A stretch of DNA of 6,856 nucleotides. Source: CAYVSY01 sp964454255 (GTDB lineage: Bacteria; Bacillota_I; Bacilli_A; RF39; UBA660). Below the pieces are notes generated by a model. The model saw nothing but the letters and a program-made list of their open reading frames with translations, was not told where the DNA came from and did not search any database. Where the stretch lies: contig CAYVSY010000047.1 of the NCBI GenBank assembly GCA_964454255.1, forward strand, positions 1 to 6,856. The letters are read 5' to 3'. This document shows, piece by piece, positions 1 through 6,378 of the stretch (the stretch's first letter is position 1; each line of letters starts with the position of its first letter). The translations under genes and the position numbers were made by a program.

Positions 1-29
1 ATTTTATCAATTTTATTTTTTATTGTCAA
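1..29 (-). promoter_or_regulatory. Strong vegetative promoter reading leftward out of the window
   Basis: On the minus strand a perfect -35 TTGACA (plus 29-24) is followed by an exact 17-bp spacer and a -10 TAAAAT (plus 6-1, five of six consensus bases). It begins only 11 bp past the herA stop codon, and no terminator hairpin lies between. The gene to the left, outside the window, is therefore probably on the minus strand with its own start of transcription, possibly also receiving read-through from the GH31-herA operon. In so AT-rich a sequence chance matches to the -10 are common, but a perfect -35 at the ideal spacing is less so. Confidence 0.6.
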
Positions 30-40
30 TAGTTTTATAG

Positions 41-1798
41 TTAATTATTAATATACCATGCTTTTGCAATATTACAATTACTACTTGATGGTTCTGGATT
101 TGGTTTATTCATTAATACACATATAGGAACTTTAAAAGCATTTCCAAATATCATACATATTCCTGGACTTAAGGCTTTTAATCTGTTCACAAAACTTTCG
201 TTAGTGTGTAATAAAATTGATTTTACAAATTCTATATCACGAGGATGAAACATTCTAAATACTAAAAAATTACTACATTGGCTTATAGCTGTTTCTGATA
301 TTTCGGATGGTCTTTGGGAAATAAGGCCTAATAATATTCCATATTTTCTTCCTTCCTTGGTAATTCTATCAAAAATGTTATAACCGAATATCTCTGTGTC
401 ATTATCATTTTGAATATAACGATGTGCTTCTTCTAATATTATATGAAATGGAAAAGATGCTCTATTTTTTATTGTGCTTATATAATTAAATATTATTTTT
501 GAAAATATTTTAACAATAGTTTTTGCTAATAAATCATCAATATAACTTATATTAAAATTAATAATTTGAGCTTTTTTACCATCATTAGTTAATAATAAGC
601 TTTTTATATATTCTTCATAAGTAATAAATTTAGGATATGAAAAATAGATAGCACTCGGACTATTTAATAATGTATTTAATCTTATTTTTAAGATATTAGC
701 ATAATCATATACTTTTTCACTATTAAATATTCCTTCACTAATAAGTGCAAATTCTAAGGCATCATAGAATTCACTTAATCCATATTGAAAGCTACCATCT
801 GGTAATTGTAGTTCAAAACCATCATAAATATTTTCTTCTAAAAAAGATATAACTAATTCAATATCAGAAAATTTACCTGATTTTTCTATACATAAACATT
901 GTTTTAAAGTTCTTGTCCATCCCGGTTGTGTTAATTTAGCTTCCAAATTTAAAGTTGATGTGTGAAATTTTGATAAAACGGAAACAACTTTATTTCTTAT
1001 ATCAATTGGACTATTGCCATTTAAAATTATTTCTAATAAGCATCGTGATATAATGTCATTTTTTTGTTTAATAACACTTTCTTCTTCTTTAGAAAAATAA
1101 CTTACTAATTTTAAAGCTTTTTCTATAACTTGAAGTTGAATAGGTGTTGTTACATTAAGGAGTAATCCAATATCATCCGTTTTTAATAACCAAAAAGGAA
1201 TTTTAACTCTTTCATGTTCTTTTGTTTTTAAATCTGTTGTATATACTTTGTAATTTATATTAGAATCATTATAACCAATATTTTTTAATGCTTCTTGGTA
1301 TTCACCATAAGCATCAAAAAGAAAAATATTTGTTTTATATGGCATATGATTAGGATCATTAAATAATTCTTGAAGTATTTTAGTTACGGAATAACTTTTT
1401 CCACTTCCGGTATTGCCTAGTATGGCAAAGTGATTAGAAAAAAATTTATTAATATCTAATCTAATGGGATAATCTTCATAAACAAATGATTTACCAATTT
1501 CAATACTATTTTTTTCATCATTTTGAAGAATAATATCTATTTCATTTTTAGTAATCAATCTGACAGTAGCATTTAATGATGGTTTACTCATATCACCGTA
1601 AATAAATTCATTTTCTTTTATTTCACCAATTAAAACAATCGTTAATAATTCACTACTTACTTCAACAATTTCGCCAACTAAAGTTTTAGTATCTTTAAAT
1701 ATGACGTCTTTATTAATTAAATTACCTAAATCTAATATTGAACAATCTAATTTTAATGTTATTATATTATCTTTTAAATTAATTATATGACCTAACAT
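41..1798 (-). CDS. HerA-type ATPase (FtsK/HerA superfamily, DUF87)
   Basis: This is a 585-residue cytoplasmic P-loop ATPase of the HerA branch of the FtsK/HerA superfamily, hexameric motors that move along double-stranded DNA. Residues 1 to about 90 resemble the beta-rich HAS-barrel N-terminal domain. The ATPase core has Walker A GNTGSGKS at 128-135 (Lys134), the HerA-type FDAYGEY motif at 161-167, Walker B ILEEAH at 454-459 (Glu456/Glu457), and a sensor-like SQRPSEI at 494-500. Residues 200-400 are a mostly helical insert. There is no signal peptide or membrane segment. The length is usual for bacterial HerA proteins. The start is supported by AGGAG at 1807-1811, 8 nt upstream. Known relatives act with the NurA nuclease in end resection, or with SIR2 or other nuclease effectors in phage defence. 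No such partner lies in this window; the next gene to the left is cut off. The family call is secure, but the biological role is open. Confidence 0.9.
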   Translation of the reverse strand: MLGHIINLKDNIITLKLDCSILDLGNLINKDVIFKDTKTLVGEIVEVSSELLTIVLIGEIKENEFIYGDMSKPSLNATVRLITKNEIDIILQNDEKNSIEIGKSFVYEDYPIRLDINKFFSNHFAILGNTGSGKSYSVTKILQELFNDPNHMPYKTNIFLFDAYGEYQEALKNIGYNDSNINYKVYTTDLKTKEHERVKIPFWLLKTDDIGLLLNVTTPIQLQVIEKALKLVSYFSKEEESVIKQKNDIISRCLLEIILNGNSPIDIRNKVVSVLSKFHTSTLNLEAKLTQPGWTRTLKQCLCIEKSGKFSDIELVISFLEENIYDGFELQLPDGSFQYGLSEFYDALEFALISEGIFNSEKVYDYANILKIRLNTLLNSPSAIYFSYPKFITYEEYIKSLLLTNDGKKAQIINFNISYIDDLLAKTIVKIFSKIIFNYISTIKNRASFPFHIILEEAHRYIQNDNDTEIFGYNIFDRITKEGRKYGILLGLISQRPSEISETAISQCSNFLVFRMFHPRDIEFVKSILLHTNESFVNRLKALSPGICMIFGNAFKVPICVLMNKPNPEPSSSNCNIAKAWYINN

Positions 1799-1806
1799 AA
1801 ACTCAA

Positions 1807-1812
1807 CTCCTA
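1807..1812 (-). promoter_or_regulatory. Ribosome binding site of herA overlapping the GH31 stop codon
   Basis: Read on the minus strand, TAGGAG contains both the TAG stop of the upstream GH31 gene (1812-1810) and the AGGAG Shine-Dalgarno (1811-1807) of the herA-like gene, whose ATG starts 8 nt further on. This arrangement makes translation of the two genes likely to be coupled, and shows that both are read from one mRNA. Confidence 0.75.
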
Positions 1813-4194
1813 TATTTCATTTATATATTCTAGTAATTTTATAAACATTTTAATAAATTTAGGTTCTAATCCTACTTTTTTTAGTTTTCGAACTTCAATT
1901 CTTTTTTTCTTTATGGTTAATGAACTAAATATTATTTTATCAATTTTTTCTTTTAAGCTTGTTTCTATTTCTAAATCACTAATAATATCCATTATTTCTT
2001 CGTTAATTAATCGAACAGCATCTATTTCAATGTCATTTCCTTTACAGTTTACGGTAAGCTGTCCAATAGTTGGAACATCATTAATTTCTATAACAAAATC
2101 ATTATTATCGATGTATGAGTTATAGTCTTTCTTTCTATCATCAACATAAATAATAACATCATTTGATTGTTTAGTATTTCTAAAACGAATTTTATAATTT
2201 CTTATTTCAGGAACAATGGCTGTTTTACCTTCTAATGGTCTAATAATAACAGTATAATTATTACTTCGATAATTATAATCAATAGACGTTAACAAATAAT
2301 AACCTTCTTTATATAAATTGGTTTCACCATCATCTTCATATAATTTATAAGTGTTACTTTGTCCTGGAAAAATATGAATTTCCATATTTTTAGGTGGAGC
2401 TACATTATTGACATCGTTAGATAAACAAACGATGCCACCTGCTTTACAAAAAACAGGATAATTTTCATCTTTATAGAAGCTTACATAATAATTACCACCA
2501 GGGAATTTTTTCCCAGTTTTAAATTCATACCACATGCCATTAGGAATAAACAATTTTTGAACAACTCTATTCATTATTTTATCTTTTTTCTTAGTAATAG
2601 GACAAACTAATAATTGTGTTCCAAAATAATATTCATTTTTATATATTGGTTCATCATATATTTTAGGATATCTGTAATACAATGGTTGAATTAAAGGTGA
2701 ACCAGTTTTATGATAAATATAACTTTCTGAATATAAATATGGAATAAGACGATGACGTAATATCATATAATCTTCTACTATTCTTTGAAGTTGAATATTC
2801 CATTTCCATGGTTCTCTTTTATAATATTTTCCGCCCTCACTAGAAAGCATTAAAATAGGACTATATACACCAAATTGAATATATCGCATATATAATTCAT
2901 TATCTTCGGTTCCGCCATAATATCCACCAATAGGGTGAGCCCACCATGATACTCCTACATTTGAAGCAGACAAATTATAATATGGTAAATCATATAATGT
3001 TTCCCAATTAACTTTTGTTTTCCCAGAATACAAAATAGGATAACGATGAGGAGCAATTTTACTGTTTCGAGATAATAAAACTCCCCTTTTATTTTCAAAA
3101 CGATTATTATCTTCAATATGATAATGGTTTAATAACCATAAATTATATAAATCATTAGGATTATTATAATCAATTCCAAAAAAATCAACACCCATTTCTT
3201 CTAATGGCCTAACAAATAAATTAAAATAGGCATCCAAACTAAAACTATTAAGAGGTAAAACTGATAATTCGTTTGAGTCTTCTTTTTTCAAAGCTGTTTG
3301 AAGTTGATTATATTTATTATCTTTTTCAGTTATTTTTAATTCAGGATTTAAGGTTACACCTAATTTTATATTATTATTGTGTAAATATTTTATAGTGTCT
3401 TTAGGATAAGGAAATAAATTACGATTAAAATCCATAACGTTTTCATTGTCATGCCATTTGTTTTTTAGTAAGATAACTGATAATGGAATAGAACATTCTT
3501 TAAAATTATCAATTAGTTTTTTTAATTCATAATCGTTATATTCTTCATTTTTACTCCACCAATTACCTAAAACATATCTTGGAATCAAAGTAGGTTTTCC
3601 AGTTAATAAAAAATAATCTTTTAAACAAAGTCCAAAATCTTTTCGATACATAAAAAGATAAATATCAATACTATTATGATCTTTTGGAACAAATTCTAAC
3701 ATATCATTTAAAACATATGAATGGGAATCATTAATAGATACAAAACCATCAGTTGAAAATAAACCTTTATCTAAATTTAATTTTTTATCGTATTCATCTA
3801 GTGAATAATTAGTTCCACCAAAATTTCTAATTTCAGGGTGATTATAATACCAAATTTTTTCACTATTATTTAACCAAACTTTTAAATTTTCTGTAGGATT
3901 AAATAAACTCCCTTTAAATGGTTTTTCTTTATTATATGTTAAAGTAAAATATTTAGTTTTAATTTCACAACTATTATTTCCTTTTTCATTATATGTCCAA
4001 ACAGGAACATCAAAATTTCTAAAATTAACTAACGAAGTAGCTCTATCTTCAAAAACACCATCTTCACTATATTCTAATCTTATTAAGCGTTCTGTTAAAA
4101 TGGTAATACGATATTTTTGTCCTTGTAAGATACAATTGTTTTTTGATTTTAAATCACTATCTTTTTTGACATAGTTGTTTATATTACTAGCCAT
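1810..4194 (-). CDS. Glycoside hydrolase family 31 protein with altered active site
   Basis: This 794-residue protein without signal peptide is expected to be cytoplasmic. GH31 enzymes are retaining alpha-glycosidases (alpha-glucosidase, alpha-xylosidase and relatives). Residues 20-200 form the N-terminal beta-sandwich (FGGTNYSLDE at 125-134). The barrel spans about 205-490, followed by C-terminal beta domains and a Lys-rich helical tail (about 725-794). Barrel landmarks are NWWSKNEE (211), GVDFFGID with the expected nucleophile Asp342, HRYP (383-386), NWETL (396-400), ELYMRYIQFGVYSPI (433-447) and KREPW (459-463). Several acidic positions differ from classical members. SGKT (390-393) has Lys392 where the acid/base Asp is expected. 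HPIGG (420-424) has Pro421 for the usual HDIGG Asp. KNKWH (244-248) stands where many relatives have DxDWH. Lys392 and Pro421 are 29 residues apart, as are Asp542 and Asp571 in human maltase-glucoamylase, so the alignment is gap-free there. Hydrolase activity is therefore doubtful and the substrate unknown. GGGTGAT at 4198-4204 fixes the start; it is the first gene of an operon with herA. Confidence 0.9.
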   Translation of the reverse strand: MASNINNYVKKDSDLKSKNNCILQGQKYRITILTERLIRLEYSEDGVFEDRATSLVNFRNFDVPVWTYNEKGNNSCEIKTKYFTLTYNKEKPFKGSLFNPTENLKVWLNNSEKIWYYNHPEIRNFGGTNYSLDEYDKKLNLDKGLFSTDGFVSINDSHSYVLNDMLEFVPKDHNSIDIYLFMYRKDFGLCLKDYFLLTGKPTLIPRYVLGNWWSKNEEYNDYELKKLIDNFKECSIPLSVILLKNKWHDNENVMDFNRNLFPYPKDTIKYLHNNNIKLGVTLNPELKITEKDNKYNQLQTALKKEDSNELSVLPLNSFSLDAYFNLFVRPLEEMGVDFFGIDYNNPNDLYNLWLLNHYHIEDNNRFENKRGVLLSRNSKIAPHRYPILYSGKTKVNWETLYDLPYYNLSASNVGVSWWAHPIGGYYGGTEDNELYMRYIQFGVYSPILMLSSEGGKYYKREPWKWNIQLQRIVEDYMILRHRLIPYLYSESYIYHKTGSPLIQPLYYRYPKIYDEPIYKNEYYFGTQLLVCPITKKKDKIMNRVVQKLFIPNGMWYEFKTGKKFPGGNYYVSFYKDENYPVFCKAGGIVCLSNDVNNVAPPKNMEIHIFPGQSNTYKLYEDDGETNLYKEGYYLLTSIDYNYRSNNYTVIIRPLEGKTAIVPEIRNYKIRFRNTKQSNDVIIYVDDRKKDYNSYIDNNDFVIEINDVPTIGQLTVNCKGNDIEIDAVRLINEEIMDIISDLEIETSLKEKIDKIIFSSLTIKKKRIEVRKLKKVGLEPKFIKMFIKLLEYINEI

Positions 4195-4218
4195 ATTATC
4201 ACCCTTTATTCTAAACTA

Positions 4219-4247
4219 ATTATATAGTATTATGTATAAAAATACAA
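4219..4247 (-). promoter_or_regulatory. Promoter of the GH31-herA operon
   Basis: On the minus strand, -35 TTGTAT (plus 4247-4242, four of six consensus bases), a 17-bp spacer and a perfect -10 TATAAT (plus 4224-4219) predict a start near 4212 and a leader of about 18 nt before the GH31 ATG. The leader contains the ribosome binding site AAAGGGTGAT at 4207-4198. A small dyad, TGTAT-AAAA-ATACA (4233-4246), lies across the -35 and spacer and could be a repressor site, but its 5-bp arms are short enough to be chance. Confidence 0.6.
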
Positions 4248-4292
4248 TACTATTTATCACATATTTTCCCATATTTTTTTTATAATTTAACT

Positions 4293-4312
4293 ATAGTTTA
4301 TTTGTAAACTAT
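4293..4312. repeat. Perfect 8-bp inverted repeat in the divergent promoter region (operator candidate)
   Basis: ATAGTTTA and TAAACTAT form perfect arms around a 4-nt spacer TTTG. The repeat sits 7 bp after a TATAAT hexamer on the plus strand (4281-4286), which lacks a convincing -35, and about 46 bp upstream of the -35 of the leftward GH31 promoter. It has no T-run after it and is too AT-rich to be a convincing terminator, so a binding site for a dimeric regulator is the better reading. A further copy of the half-site, TAAACTA, occurs at 4212-4218 beside the GH31 -10. Chance cannot be excluded at this base composition. Confidence 0.4.
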
Positions 4313-4321
4313 TATTGTCTT

Positions 4322-4344
4322 GGAGGTGATAGATGCCAAAATAA
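4322..4344 (+). other. Near-perfect Shine-Dalgarno with a three-codon micro-ORF (Met-Pro-Lys)
   Basis: GGAGGTGAT at 4322-4330 matches the 16S anti-Shine-Dalgarno over nine bases. It is followed at ideal spacing by ATG CCA AAA TAA (4333-4344), encoding only Met-Pro-Lys. This is a far stronger ribosome binding site than the one in front of the response regulator gene 40 bp downstream. It could be a leader micro-ORF or the relic of a lost gene start. It can only be translated if transcription begins upstream of the extended -10 promoter at 4357-4365. Confidence 0.35.
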
Positions 4345-4356
4345 AATTAAAAAATG

Positions 4357-4365
4357 TGATATACT
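4357..4365 (+). promoter_or_regulatory. Extended -10 promoter for the two-component operon
   Basis: TG-A-TATACT is an extended -10 element with five of six bases of the TATAAT consensus. No good -35 stands 17 bp upstream, which is typical of promoters relying on the TG extension. Transcription would start near 4372, leaving a leader of only about a dozen bases that holds the repeated TGG (4371-4379), whose GGTGGT would serve as a modest Shine-Dalgarno 4-5 nt before the ATG at 4384. An upstream start at the TATAAT of 4281-4286 is an alternative. Confidence 0.45.
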
Positions 4366-4383
4366 ATAGATGGTGGTGGTATT

Positions 4384-5040
4384 ATGTATAACATTGTTTT
4401 AGTTGAAGATGAAAAAGATTTAAATAATTTAATTAAAACATATCTAGAAAAAGAAGGATATAATGTAATATCTTGGACAAATGGAAACGATGCCATTTCA
4501 AATGTAGATGGTGATTACCACTTGTGGATATTAGATATTATGTTAGGTGATGATATTAGTGGTTATGATATTATTAAAAAAATAAGAGAAACTAATTCGA
4601 TTGTTCCCGTTATTTTCACTTCAGCTCGAGATAAAGATCTCGATAGAATTATTGGTTTAGAATTAGGTAGTGATGATTATATTACAAAACCTTATTCCCC
4701 TAAAGAGCTTGTTTTAAGAGTTAATAATATGATCAAAAGAGTTTATAAAAACGATAACGAGCATGAAAAATATGAAAAATATTTGATTGATATTAATAAG
4801 CGATTAGTTTTTAATAGTGACATAGAAATTACACTAACGGCATTAGAATTTGATTTGTTATTATTATTTATTAAAAATAAAAACAAAACATTTTCAAGAG
4901 ATGAAATTTTAAATAAAGTTTGGGGAGAAAACTATTTTGGAACTGATCGAGTTGTGGATGATTTAATTAGAAGACTCAGAAAAAAAATGCCACTTTTAAA
5001 TATCAATACTGTTTATGGATATGGATATAGGTTATCATGA
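4384..5040 (+). CDS. OmpR/PhoB-family response regulator
   Basis: This 218-residue DNA-binding response regulator has the usual family length. The receiver domain (1 to about 120) carries the acidic pair Glu8/Asp9, phospho-acceptor Asp51 in LWILDIML, switch Thr79 in FTSA, and Lys102 in TKPY, so it is complete for phosphorylation. Residues about 128-218 form a winged-helix output domain, with LTALEFDLLLLF at 151-162, RDEILNKVWG at 172-181, the recognition-helix segment VVDDLIRRLRKK at 190-201 and the wing YGYGYRLS at the C-terminus. It is expected to bind direct repeats near target promoters when phosphorylated by the kinase encoded immediately downstream; the two genes overlap by 4 bp. The ATG is preceded by GGTGGTGGT and an extended -10 promoter. 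The stimulus and target genes are not evident. The divergently transcribed GH31-herA operon is a neighbour and a possible but unproven target. The family call is secure, the specific orthologue unknown. Confidence 0.95.
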   Translation: MYNIVLVEDEKDLNNLIKTYLEKEGYNVISWTNGNDAISNVDGDYHLWILDIMLGDDISGYDIIKKIRETNSIVPVIFTSARDKDLDRIIGLELGSDDYITKPYSPKELVLRVNNMIKRVYKNDNEHEKYEKYLIDINKRLVFNSDIEITLTALEFDLLLLFIKNKNKTFSRDEILNKVWGENYFGTDRVVDDLIRRLRKKMPLLNINTVYGYGYRLS

Positions 5041-6302
5041 TTAAAAAACAATCTTTAAAAAATCAATTATGGACAATTATTATCATAATAATAACCGCTA
5101 TCGCAATATCATTGGGAGTTTTACTTCCTAAAAGTTTACTTCCTATATACGAGCAAAATATTTATAATTATTTAAAAGAACCACTTCAATATATTAAACA
5201 GGATATAAATGAAAATATAATAGATACTGAAATTGCCTATATATACATTTCGGACAAAGATAAAATTAGTATATCTGATAATCTATATGATATTATTCCT
5301 GATTTAAATATTAATGATTTATTAAATAATATTCAAAAAACACAAGATAAAATTAAATATAAAAATAAAACTTATTATTATACGACAATGAAAACGCCAT
5401 TTGTAAAGAAAATTGCGATTACAAATGATAACTATATTAAAACAATGCGAGCTGAAATATTTAAAACATTATTTTTAACAGTCGGAATTACTTATATAGT
5501 TGTCACTCTTCTCCTACTTTATTGGTCTAATAATCTTATTAATAAAATTCAAAAACTTAATGATAAAGTTAAAAATATTGATAATGATAATTATGATCAC
5601 AACATTACAATGAAAGAAAATGATGAATTATATTCTTTAGCCCTATCACTTGAAAATATGAGAAAATATTTGAAAGAACAAGAAGAATATAAAAATCAAT
5701 TATACCAAAGCATATCTCATGACTTAAAAACTCCTATTACAGTATTAAAATCTTATACTGAAGCTTTGGAAGATGGTATTAAAACAAAAGAGACTATCCT
5801 ACCAATTATAAAAGAACAAATTTCTAGACTGGAACTTAAAGTTCATTCTTTACTTACATTGAATAAATTGAATTATATGATTGACAAAAATGATAATTTA
5901 AACACACAATGTGATATTGCACCGATTGTGATTGCGGCAGTTGATAAGTTTAAAGTATCGCGACCTGATGTTTCATTTGATGTTTCATTTAACAAAAAAG
6001 GAACTACTTTCCGTGGAACAAATGAAATGTGGGAAACTATTATTGACAATATTTTAGAAAATTTTATAAGATATGCAAATAAAGAAATTAGTGTTAATAT
6101 TAAAAATAAAAAAATTGTTTTATTTAATGATGGACCTAACATTGATGAAAATGTTCTAAATAATATTTGGACACCATATGAAAAAGGTGTAAAAGGTGTT
6201 TTTGGATTAGGATTATCTATTGTTCATAAATCTTTACGATATTTAAATTATAATATAAATATAACTAATGAAAAAAATGGTGTTAAATTTGTGATTAATT
6301 AA
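5037..6302 (+). CDS. Membrane sensor histidine kinase (HAMP, HisKA, HATPase_c)
   Basis: This 421-residue PhoR-type kinase starts in the ATGA overlap with the regulator gene, so translation is probably coupled. A positively charged N-terminus is followed by membrane helix 1 (about 11-30, rich in Ile), an extracytoplasmic loop of about 110 residues (31-142) that I do not recognise, membrane helix 2 (about 143-163), a HAMP linker (about 164-216), the dimerisation helix with phospho-acceptor His228 in SISHDLKTPIT, and the ATPase domain. In the latter the N box is DNILENFIRYA with Asn338 and Asn342, G1 is NDGPNI with Asp365 and Gly366, an F-box-like segment is IWTPYEKG (377-384), and G2 is GLGLSIV (390-396). 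All catalytic elements are present. The loop is rich in Asp, Asn, Ile and Tyr, with a YYYTTMKTPF segment (113-122), and may sense a surface or membrane signal. The gene ends inside a terminator hairpin. The kinase call is secure; the signal is unknown. Confidence 0.95.
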   Translation: MIKKQSLKNQLWTIIIIIITAIAISLGVLLPKSLLPIYEQNIYNYLKEPLQYIKQDINENIIDTEIAYIYISDKDKISISDNLYDIIPDLNINDLLNNIQKTQDKIKYKNKTYYYTTMKTPFVKKIAITNDNYIKTMRAEIFKTLFLTVGITYIVVTLLLLYWSNNLINKIQKLNDKVKNIDNDNYDHNITMKENDELYSLALSLENMRKYLKEQEEYKNQLYQSISHDLKTPITVLKSYTEALEDGIKTKETILPIIKEQISRLELKVHSLLTLNKLNYMIDKNDNLNTQCDIAPIVIAAVDKFKVSRPDVSFDVSFNKKGTTFRGTNEMWETIIDNILENFIRYANKEISVNIKNKKIVLFNDGPNIDENVLNNIWTPYEKGVKGVFGLGLSIVHKSLRYLNYNINITNEKNGVKFVIN

Positions 6303-6322
6303 GGGATAAACTTCCCTTTTTT
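6301..6322 (+). terminator. Rho-independent terminator of the two-component operon
   Basis: AAGGGA (6301-6306) pairs perfectly with TCCCTT (6313-6318) around a 6-nt loop, followed by further T residues up to 6322. The left arm overlaps the TAA stop of the kinase gene (6300-6302). The stem is only 6 bp with three G-C pairs, so termination may be partial. Its T-tract ends 2 bp before the -35 of the tmRNA promoter. Confidence 0.75.
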
Positions 6323-6324
6323 AA

Positions 6325-6353
6325 TTGACAAAATAATTTATATTATGTATAAT
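6325..6353 (+). promoter_or_regulatory. Full-consensus promoter of ssrA-tRNA-Thr
   Basis: TTGACA at 6325-6330, a 17-bp spacer and TATAAT at 6348-6353 match the vegetative sigma-factor consensus at all twelve positions. Transcription should begin near 6360, giving a 5' leader of about 18 nt before the mature tmRNA end at 6379. Such strength fits constitutive, abundant expression of a stable RNA. Confidence 0.9.
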
Positions 6354-6360
6354 TAGCACG

Positions 6361-6375
6361 TTAAGTCAAACTTAA
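6361..6375 (+). repeat. Small inverted repeat in the tmRNA 5' leader
   Basis: TTAAGT and ACTTAA are perfect 6-bp arms around a CAA loop. They lie exactly between the predicted transcription start (about 6360) and the mature tmRNA 5' end (6379). In the precursor this would make a short hairpin 3 nt upstream of the expected RNase P cut. It could protect the leader, guide processing, or be a protein-binding site at the start of transcription; it may also be accidental. Confidence 0.45.
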
Positions 6376-6378
6376 TAT

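Noticed and set aside
1913..2125. A 70-codon open frame on the plus strand inside the GH31 gene
   Set aside because: It lies wholly antisense to a well-supported conserved gene, has no good ribosome binding site, and its low-complexity Ser/Ile/Leu composition is what antisense frames of AT-rich Lys/Asp/Asn-rich genes give.
4227..4250. GTATT...AATAC dyad around the GH31 promoter as a BlaI/CopY-like operator
   Set aside because: Only the inner TGTAT/ATACA arms pair perfectly; the outer bases are out of register, and such short AT-rich dyads are frequent at this composition.
5037..5040. Possible mycoplasma-type code (TGA as tryptophan), suggested by the AFA-ending tmRNA tag
   Set aside because: All four large genes are full length with TGA treated as stop, tryptophans checked are TGG, and the regulator ends at TGA exactly where the kinase gene starts and where homologues end.
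5873..6142. An 89-codon open frame on the minus strand inside the kinase gene
   Set aside because: It is antisense to the conserved ATPase domain of the histidine kinase, with no recognisable product or ribosome binding site.
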